Below the pieces are notes generated by a model, which made no database searches, had not been told where the DNA came from, and saw only the letters and a list, made by a program, of their open reading frames with translations. Shown one piece after another: positions 56,799-64,000 of a DNA stretch of 64,000 nucleotides. The stretch lies in the NCBI GenBank assembly GCA_033439765.1, contig JAULSN010000004.1, positions 1,746,001 to 1,810,000 on the forward strand, in the 5' to 3' direction. The DNA is from Lasiosphaeria ovina. Its lineage: Eukaryota; Ascomycota; Sordariomycetes; Sordariales; Lasiosphaeriaceae. The position numbers and the translations under genes were made by a program. Numbering within the stretch: position 1 is the first letter of the stretch; every line of letters starts with the position of its first letter.

Positions 56799-59562
56799 GC
56801 GCATGCGTGTAAGAGATGAGCTCGCGAAGGACTATTTGGCTGGGTCTGCTGGAGGCACTGGACTGATTTGAGATGGCGGCTTGGTGTTGCCTCCAATGTC
56901 GTCGGATTTTAGTAGCCAGTTCTGAGAAGCAGCACAGATGAAGGATTTGGCGTTGCCAAATGAACAAGAAACGAAAATTTGCAGCAATGGGCAGGCGTCG
57001 CTTGAGAGCCTGTGAGCGCTAGTTATTAGGTGCCCGTTGTCAGGAGGTGCCAGATAGATACCAAAAAGGCGGAGAGCCGCGAGTTTTTCTTCACATAAAA
57101 TCAATTCATGACGTAGCGGATCGGACCGACGAGAGGTTCGATGGTTTGGCGCTGGGATGGCGTTTTAGAGTTGGTACCTATCACAAGTCCTAGGTGCATC
57201 TTGTTTTAGATTGCGCTGCTCGCATGCTTGGGCGCTTGCTTGTGTATGACTTTATGTTCGCCCGCGGCTAGACAACGCCTCCTGACGACCTGACCGAACC
57301 CCATGTCCACTGGTCCAGTGTCCACCACAAGCGGTCATGTGTGGCTTGTGTGCGGCGTGAGCCCTTTGGACGTGATCTCAAATAGAGAGATTGATTCTGC
57401 TTGAAAATACAAATTGGTACGAATACTTACGCTCCATAATCCCGCGGACTTACGAATACATCCTTACCGTCCAAAGTAAAGTCGGGATATGAAGGAGGCT
57501 GTGTTGCAGCTGTTCCATTATCGCGGCCATGGACAGAAGCGACAGCTCTATTTGCGTCCTCGAATATACTCCGCGTTGCAATGGCAGCGCAGGATAAAAG
57601 AGAAGTGGTCAGCGTCGCAGCCCGGAATTTGTATTTTTGCTTCCCAGCTGCTGCCCAGCTGCTTCCTTCCGTATTACTCCGTCGTGCAGACCAGGACCTG
57701 GGATGGTTCTCGGGCCGAGCGTTCAGCACGGGGTGGCTGAGTGGCTGAGTGGCTGTGCGTCAACGGCGAGAGCCTCGACTTGATTTTGAACAAATTTCTG
57801 GACGAAGGATGGGAAAATAGGGTGGAGCCCCAGCGAGATGAGCCGGCCAGCGATTGGATGTCAGGCTGTCCCACGTGATTAGGGTTATATCAAGCGGCCG
57901 CTGCAGCGCGAGCTGAAGGCCAGCCGTTGCGCTCCCGGCCAGATTGGCGCCGGGCCCAGCGATGCCAATTTTAGGCGCCGGGCAAGCGCGTGCCTGCCTG
58001 GGTCGCAACCCTCTGAGGCTCTGAGCCATTCGTTTGCATGCGGGCAGTTTCCCCTGCTCTTGCAGCCGCCAGGCCAGTTTTTAACCCCTGGGTGCAGTGT
58101 CGACGGCTTGCCGGATGCCGCTCGCAGGAACCGCCACGCCCACAATCGGGGCCGTATCGGGAAGTCTTTGGACCCCTTCGAAGCTCGAGTGCCTCGAAAT
58201 ATGCACCCTTGTCCAATGACACGGCGGGAAAGCTGCCGGCGCCGCACCGCCACCATCCCCAGATCGGTGAGCAGCAGCGGGTGCCCGGGTGCGTGCTTGC
58301 TTCCCCAGCGCTCTTTCCTTCTCAAGATCTCCAGAAGAGCTCAGGTTGCACCAGGCCAGTGGCCACCTTCTCAGGGCAGGCACGGTTTTGCCCACCGAGG
58401 CTCGACAAGCAGGAGCAATGGATAGAGTTCGACTCGCCCGCCACCTCACACGGTGCACGCCATCAAGGGAATGACGCAACTGGCGGGTTCCTGCCTTCGG
58501 TAGCCGTACTGTACCCCAAGTCGTAGCACCCCAACCTGGAAGGGCCACTGGACCCTTAGTACGCATTCCAAGCGCTCTCCAGTGCCTTAGTGATAGTTTC
58601 GACCCGAGGGCGCTCTGCGGGCGGGCGCGCGGCATGGGCAGCTCTCGCATTGGCAGCAGCAACCCAGACAGACGTCGTGTGTGGTCACAACGGCGCATCC
58701 ATAATCGGAGCCCCCCCCCCCCCCCAAGGTGGACGGCAGCTCGCAAGCGCAGCGCCTCTCCGCCACCGCGGCACGCACGCCGCGTCGCCGCGTCGACTAC
58801 ACAGTAAGTAAGGTAAGCAAGCAGCACCTAGGACTGTCTTTATCGTGCAGTGTGTGAGTGCTTGCCCAGAGTCTCGTCGCTGGATGGGCTCGGTCTCGGC
58901 AGGCAGAGTGACGTGACTGGAGTTTTGCAATACCGCGAGGCGACAAGGCGACATGGACCCATAGATCCATTGGGGGGCCCAAGAGGCCCAAAAGAAAAAG
59001 GTGGCCGTTCATAGGCGGCATCTCAAAATGGAACCTCGAGACCAGTCCATCTCTTTTCTCCCTCGTGCTCCCCTTCCCCCCTGTCCGTTCCATTCATTGC
59101 TCCTTTCATCTTGTATCACTCTCCATCTCTCTCTACGTATCTCATCTATCGTCTCTCCGCATTTCCTGTCCCGGGTTCTCGTCTTTTCTTGTTTCGGTTT
59201 CCCCTTCTCTGGCCGGTTTCCCCTTCTCCGTGTTTGTTGATGTTCGTCTTCTCCCGCCCTTCTCCTCCTCCTTCTTCCCTCCCTCCCACAGCCCAGCGGC
59301 CTCCTCGTTTCAGCAACACCCATACACCACCCAACCAGGAACGAGATGCTGGCCATCTCTCTTAATGTTTAAATACACCCACTTGGCCGGCGGCTCTCCC
59401 TTCATCTTATCTTCCTGGCCGGCCCGAGGCTACCTTCCGGCGTGTTTTCCAGACGCAAATGCGATGAGGTAGGTGGCACGACAGCCTTCCCTTCCCTTAC
59501 TACTACCTACTTCTAGTGAAGCCTTCGTAGGCCCGGGCCCATGTCACTAACAGCCATGGAAG
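56799..59562. other. Intergenic region between Dbp5 and CFEM-like genes
   Basis: 2.76 kb. Contains a short direct repeat (GTGGCTGA three times, about 57732-57754), a 15-C run at 58711-58725, a GC-rich stretch (57950-58800), and a strongly CT-rich block (59040-59310) upstream of the CFEM-like gene that looks like its promoter/leader. A 248-codon minus-strand ORF (58081-58827) has arginine-rich, low-quality composition and is not called. Confidence 0.5.
58711..58725. repeat. Poly-C tract, 15 bases
   Basis: Run of 15 C in a GC-rich non-coding stretch. Confidence 0.85.
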
Positions 59563-62241
59563 ATGTTGTTCCAGAGGATGGCATTCAGGCCATTCCTATA
59601 CCTCACGTTACTATGGACGACGTTCGGCGCCTTTGCTGGCGCGGCATCATCGCCTACAGTCCCGGCCGAGGTCCTCAACTTCGTGCCTCCCTGTGCCCAG
59701 GAATGCTTCCAGTCATTTATCGTGGCCAACTTTGATTTCAAGGCATGCGGTAACTCTCCATCGCTGGCATGTCTGTGCAGTCAGACGGGAAGTTTGGGCT
59801 ACACGATAGGCGAGGGCGCCGTGTCGTGCATGATTGCCGAGAAGAGCATCGGAAGGTGCCAAGGGGCGGATGGAACCCGTGAGTGGCTGCTTCTCAGCTT
59901 GCAACCAGCTCCACGTATTAACTGTTGGGTAGAGCAACGCACGTCCACTGCTTATAACATGTGTGTTGGTATATCCAGCGCAGCGTCGAGGACTCACGCG
60001 ACCATCTTGGCGACACTGGTCGTGCCTTCGGGAACTGGCCCCCTTCTTGTCCCTACACCAACGCCGACGACCAGTGCCACAAAGGCCAGTACCTCGGCGA
60101 CCCGGACAACTAGTTCACCGAGCACGACTACTAGCACGGCGACATTAGATCCCGAGTCCTCGACGGCTTCGAGTACCGGTAGTTCTACTTCCAGCACGAC
60201 CACTATGCCGCTGCCACCACCACCGGCATCCACGGCTAGTCTCGACCAAGCCGCAACCACAAGCAGTCGTCCAGCTCTCACTAGTCCACAGATCGCCGGC
60301 ATTGTGCTCGGAGTTGCCGCCATCGTGGTTTTTGCCATTTTTATCGTGTGTTTGGTCAGATATCTGCGACGGAAGAGGGCCGGCGAGCCTGAATCGGGCT
60401 TCTCCAAAATGAGCGATACCTGGAGCATAGGTCGTAACCAGGTTGACCCTCATGTACTCCAGATCTCAAACCCTATTCACCGCCCTGCAGAAATGGATAC
60501 TCCTCCTCGATCCGGACCTTACTACAGCTCGCAGGCACCCGCCATCGGCCGACCAGCCCCTACCTTTGGTGCACTCGCAGGCTCGCCTCGGACGAGTTCG
60601 CCAACAGTCGGCAGGACGAATGGCCCCAGAATGGTTCAGAGGGTTGGCCCGGCTATGGCGATGGCGACGGCCCCTCCCCCACATCTTCAGACGCCGCAAC
60701 GGACGGTGCCGAGCCCGCCGAAGCCGATGCTGACTATTGACATACCAAAAGCGGCCGGCAAAACAACCCAAGCTTTGACCAATAGACGAGACAGCATAGT
60801 CACCGAGTTTGCCGAAGACGGGGAGGGAGAAAGCGCATCCGGAACTGCAGTATGGCGGCCACCACCTACTGATCCCCAGTCAGCAACAGCATACTATTTT
60901 GCGGACAAGGGGGGAAATTGGGTGCTGCGCAACACGTCAACTCGGAAACCCGAGGCTAACAACACGCCGCCGATGCCAGCCGCGCCAGGCATTCCACAAC
61001 TTGAACTACCGAGCCCCGAAGACAAAACAAAGGCCGAAAGAGCCCGGGAAGCGTTTGCTGAACTGTCACCTGATGCCGCAGTCTCCCCTCTCCGCCTTCC
61101 GCAAAAGCCCGGGCAGGGGAAGCTGGGCTCCCCGATTGTGTTTAGAGATCGTCAAGGGCCCAGAATGGCCTCCCCCAAAATCTCCAATGGGGTGGGTCAA
61201 CCCGCTTCAGCTAGTCCAAGGAATAACGTCCCCGCCAAACAAGCAGTCCCCGATAACTATTTCACTACGGTCAGAGGGGCCCGCGAGCTGGCTAGCAGCA
61301 AGTCCAGGAGGAAGTCACGAAGGGCAAGCCGTCGGAGGTCCCAAGATTCGGCAACATCGATCGACTCAGCGCCGTCAGGGCCGTTCGAAGATGACGACAT
61401 CATCGATGATGATTCTCAAGGCGAACTGTCTCCCGTTGCAGAGTCGCCCATCCCTCCAGGAAGGCCACCTGTTCAATATCCCACGATTTCCGGCCGCGGT
61501 AATGTCCAAAATGCAAACGGGTTTCTCCAACCTCCCAGATACCCCAGCGTGAGCCCGATGGAGCAACCCAGCCCTACACTTGGGGGATCAGTCCCGGCCA
61601 AAAGAATGGGAGCGCCACCAATGGCTCAAATTCCAGGCCCAAAGAGACCCCTTGCTGGCCCGACTCTGAACCCAAATCCAAACCGCAATCCCGCCCAGCT
61701 AAGATCAGGCTCCCCCAAAACTAGGCTGGGCAACATCCCTGCAATCGAGCAGCAGAGGGGTCCGCAGCAACGACAGCAAGAGGCAAACTACACATCTCGT
61801 TACTGGGGTCAACAGCAGCCACCACCTCAAGCCCAGCAACAGCGGCGGCCATACCCCCCGGCGCAACTTCCAGGCGCGCGTCCTGCGCAACAGGGATACT
61901 ATAACACACCTCCGCAGCAGGAATGGCGCCCGCCCCATCCCCAGTCTCGCCAGGCTCCCCACGTTGCAAACAATATAGCGCAGAGTTCGTTGTTGGCCAA
62001 GCGTCTGGGCGCAGATAAGGCGGCAGCGCTCCAGCTTGGTGGTCAAGATGCTGCCCTGAAGAAGAACAAAACAGGATGGGCGCGGGAAAGCCTCGGGCCT
62101 CAGGGCCTGGCTCCTCCTGCGTCGATGCGTCCGGGGTATGCCCCTCCTGCGGCTGCCGGGCCCGCGTCTCCGGCGCTTGGATGGAGGCCGGAACTGACGC
62201 CAACCCGGCGAGGTGACGATTTGTTCCTCAATGTGCGGTGA
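59563..62241 (+). CDS. CFEM-like single-pass membrane protein with long Pro/Ser-rich tail
   Basis: Surface protein of unknown role; CFEM-type domains bind haem or act in host contact in some fungi. The frame is open throughout, but I place a 54-nt intron at 59879-59932: donor GTGAGT, branch-like TATTAAC, acceptor TAG, frame kept. Spliced length 874 aa from the ATG at 59563 (a second ATG at 59578 is equally likely). A signal peptide ends near residue 27. Eight cysteines follow at 44, 48, 62, 70, 72, 89, 99 and 116 (PPCAQECF, ACLC, AYNMC), then a Thr/Ser-rich stalk. A membrane helix lies at about 226-248 (GIVLGVAAIVVFAIFIVCLV), with an RYLRRKR stop-transfer. The cytoplasmic tail of about 620 residues is rich in Pro, Ser and Gln, with a basic KSRRKSRRASRRRS patch and an acidic patch. 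The spacing C-x9-C differs from the strict CFEM pattern, hence CFEM-like. The layout suggests a wall sensor; that is inference. Confidence 0.85.
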   Translation: MLFQRMAFRPFLYLTLLWTTFGAFAGAASSPTVPAEVLNFVPPCAQECFQSFIVANFDFKACGNSPSLACLCSQTGSLGYTIGEGAVSCMIAEKSIGRCQGADGTREWLLLSLQPAPRINCWVEQRTSTAYNMCVGISSAASRTHATILATLVVPSGTGPLLVPTPTPTTSATKASTSATRTTSSPSTTTSTATLDPESSTASSTGSSTSSTTTMPLPPPPASTASLDQAATTSSRPALTSPQIAGIVLGVAAIVVFAIFIVCLVRYLRRKRAGEPESGFSKMSDTWSIGRNQVDPHVLQISNPIHRPAEMDTPPRSGPYYSSQAPAIGRPAPTFGALAGSPRTSSPTVGRTNGPRMVQRVGPAMAMATAPPPHLQTPQRTVPSPPKPMLTIDIPKAAGKTTQALTNRRDSIVTEFAEDGEGESASGTAVWRPPPTDPQSATAYYFADKGGNWVLRNTSTRKPEANNTPPMPAAPGIPQLELPSPEDKTKAERAREAFAELSPDAAVSPLRLPQKPGQGKLGSPIVFRDRQGPRMASPKISNGVGQPASASPRNNVPAKQAVPDNYFTTVRGARELASSKSRRKSRRASRRRSQDSATSIDSAPSGPFEDDDIIDDDSQGELSPVAESPIPPGRPPVQYPTISGRGNVQNANGFLQPPRYPSVSPMEQPSPTLGGSVPAKRMGAPPMAQIPGPKRPLAGPTLNPNPNRNPAQLRSGSPKTRLGNIPAIEQQRGPQQRQQEANYTSRYWGQQQPPPQAQQQRRPYPPAQLPGARPAQQGYYNTPPQQEWRPPHPQSRQAPHVANNIAQSSLLAKRLGADKAAALQLGGQDAALKKNKTGWARESLGPQGLAPPASMRPGYAPPAAAGPASPALGWRPELTPTRRGDDLFLNVR

Positions 62242-64000
62242 TCCGCTCATACCGCGATGAACTGTTTTTCTTTTGTCTATTTTATTTTATCTGCTGCAAT
62301 TTGGCGGCCACGAACCATGTCTGTTTTATATCTGATGATTTAATCATCTCTCATTTCTCATACCCATATCTCGTTTCCTTTTTATCTTCTGTACCACCAC
62401 AAACACGGGTCGAACTCTTGTACAAAAAACGACAAACGCATCGGGTCGGCATAGAGAGAGGGCATCCGAGACTTTTCCATTTCTTGGATACGAGGGGGGA
62501 CGGGTTACGAAAGCAACACAAAAAGCAACTCGGGAACCAAGAGAAAGGGGGGATGCATACAAGAGCGGCGTTTTTGCATTGTTTGGGCTGCGTTGCCGGC
62601 GCTCGGAAGACGCCGGCACACAGATATATATACATTTACGTTTTTATAGGTAGGCACCGTGTTTTAAAAGCCGAGTGTCGCTTTTTTGTAATATTTGGCT
62701 ATCTATTACTTTTGATGCCGCTTCTCGAAAGAGGAAAATAAAGATTCAACATTTATATTATGAGCGTTGGATAGAACCAATTTCGTTTGTTGAGTCTCGA
62801 GTTTTGAGTCTTGAGTTTGCCTTTTATCAACTCTCTCCTGCTTATACACGGATTTTAACCATCAAACCCGAGTTAGGTCTTTTAGTGTTGAATGTGTATG
62901 CATGTACTACATACAGTGTGGGTAGACGCTTTTAACAGCCCGAATAGACTTTTTCCAACGTTTAACTATATTGGACAGAACATATTCCCGTCGTCGAGTT
63001 TTGGGTGTGCCTTTTACCAAAACTCTTCGCTCGTCATATCAGGGCTTATTCCACGTCAGTTATGTTCTTATCTGGGGTGTTGTTGTGGCTTGGCGGAAGT
63101 GCACTGGGCCGGGTAAGAAGTCGGGCGCAGTTCCTTTTGGTCGGGCTATTAATACACCGGAGAGAAGGGGACTAACTGTGACGCAACGTAGCGGCAGCTT
63201 TCCGGGATTCTCTTTTCGGTACAGAAAAAGCGTGCGTCTGCTTCCTAAGCCGCCGCTGCAAAGCACGCACGTTTTGCAACGCAGATGCATTATTAGCCCG
63301 TCGTTCGAGCCAATCCACCTCGGCTTCGGCTTCCCGACGACAGCCGGCTGATACTCAAATTAAAAATAAAAAAAACTGATCCGATCTGGAAGGCCCAGTG
63401 AGCCAGGCGCAGTACAGTAATTGCCCTGCCTTACTTGGGAGCAGAGAGCGAGATGGACCTGATAGGCCAGACGGGTTTATTATTAGTGGAAGCGACGATG
63501 GACGGTGGATGATGGCTATGCGTGTATTTCTAATCAAGGCGATACTAGACATCGGACAGGTAGTAGCTACCGTCGATTTCCCCGCAAACTAGTAGCAGCA
63601 GCAGCAGGAAAGAGTCGAGGCCATTTTCTTGCGACGAAAGCCAATGTGTCAGGCACATCCGATGGACGGACTCGACGAGGGGGGGAGGTAGCGAGGCTCG
63701 GATAGAGTGTGATATCCACAGCCGGCAGCTTCCTACGGTCCCATATTCGCTTCCCGCTGTCGGAACCAAGCTCACTCAATTTTTTTTACCTCTTCTGATC
63801 TCCTTTCTTTAAATAGGGGAGCGGGGTGTGGAGACTCTTTGACGGGGTTTTGTCCGCAGGGAAACGTGGAGTTGAGAATGACGGGGGTTTAATCTGCCAA
63901 ACTTACTCGCTCGGTACTTTGCTTATCACTTTAAAGAAAAAAAAAGCCTGGGATGGTTAAAGGAGAAAGGCAAAAAAGAAAAATCTATTTCCGTCTGTTC
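62242..64000. other. 3' region with no recognised gene
   Basis: About 1.76 kb, T-rich after 62240 as expected for the CFEM-like transcript end. It lacks coding signal in all frames; ORFs reach only 167 codons and look random. Nothing further seen. Confidence 0.5.

Noticed and set aside
57727..57800. tRNA-like TGGCTGAGTGGC (A-box resemblance)
   Set aside because: It is part of a short direct repeat; no B-box GGTTCGA-type sequence and no cloverleaf downstream.
58081..58827. 248-codon minus-strand ORF
   Set aside because: Arg/Ala/Gly-rich in GC-rich DNA and overlapping the poly-C tract; typical of stop-poor GC-rich sequence.

Overview
The window reads as nuclear DNA of a filamentous ascomycete. 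Protein genes carry short introns (53-234 bp) with GT...AG borders. Gene types are typical of Pezizomycotina: a non-reducing polyketide synthase with SAT and PT domains, an AflR-type Zn(II)2Cys6 regulator, a CFEM-like surface protein and a Dal5-type transporter. Intergenic DNA carries CT-rich promoters and scattered TACCTACC/GGTAGGTA motifs. The polyketide synthase and laccase resemble conidial pigment genes of Sordariomycetes, perhaps Hypocreales; that placement is inference.

Left third (1-28.1 kb): a widely spaced pigment-type gene group, all on the minus strand. It holds the N-terminal half of an AflR-like regulator cut by the window edge (1-804), a 2169-residue SAT-KS-AT-PT-ACP-ACP-TE polyketide synthase in four exons (10674-17386), and a six-exon laccase (26086-28090). 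Gaps of 9.9 kb and over 8 kb separate them and hold no gene I can recognise. The synthase promoter has a perfect match to the AflR site TCGSWNNSCGR at 17726-17736. The working model is that the regulator drives the synthase and the laccase oxidises or polymerises its product. A small decayed coiled-coil ORF lies just past the laccase 3' end.

Middle (28.1-35 kb): mostly empty, but with the remains of a polytopic membrane protein gene (about 32.08-33.34 kb). It is broken by in-frame stops and a homopolymer frameshift; the stops could all come from CpA-to-TpA changes, as in repeat-induced point mutation.

Right half (35-62.3 kb): a denser block of housekeeping-type genes. It holds 5-oxoprolinase (-), a GNAT acetyltransferase (-), a Sub1/PC4 coactivator (-) divergent from a PXA/PX/nexin-C sorting nexin (+), a Dal5-type MFS permease (+) convergent with a Bzz1-like F-BAR/C1/SH3 protein (-), which is divergent from the mRNA export helicase Dbp5 (+), and finally a CFEM-like single-pass membrane protein (+). 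Dbp5 has an odd intron 2/exon 3 junction where the usual acceptor shifts the frame. The CFEM gene hides a 54-nt in-frame intron. The last 1.76 kb shows only 3' sequence and no recognisable gene. No tRNA, rRNA, CRISPR or intact transposon was recognised.
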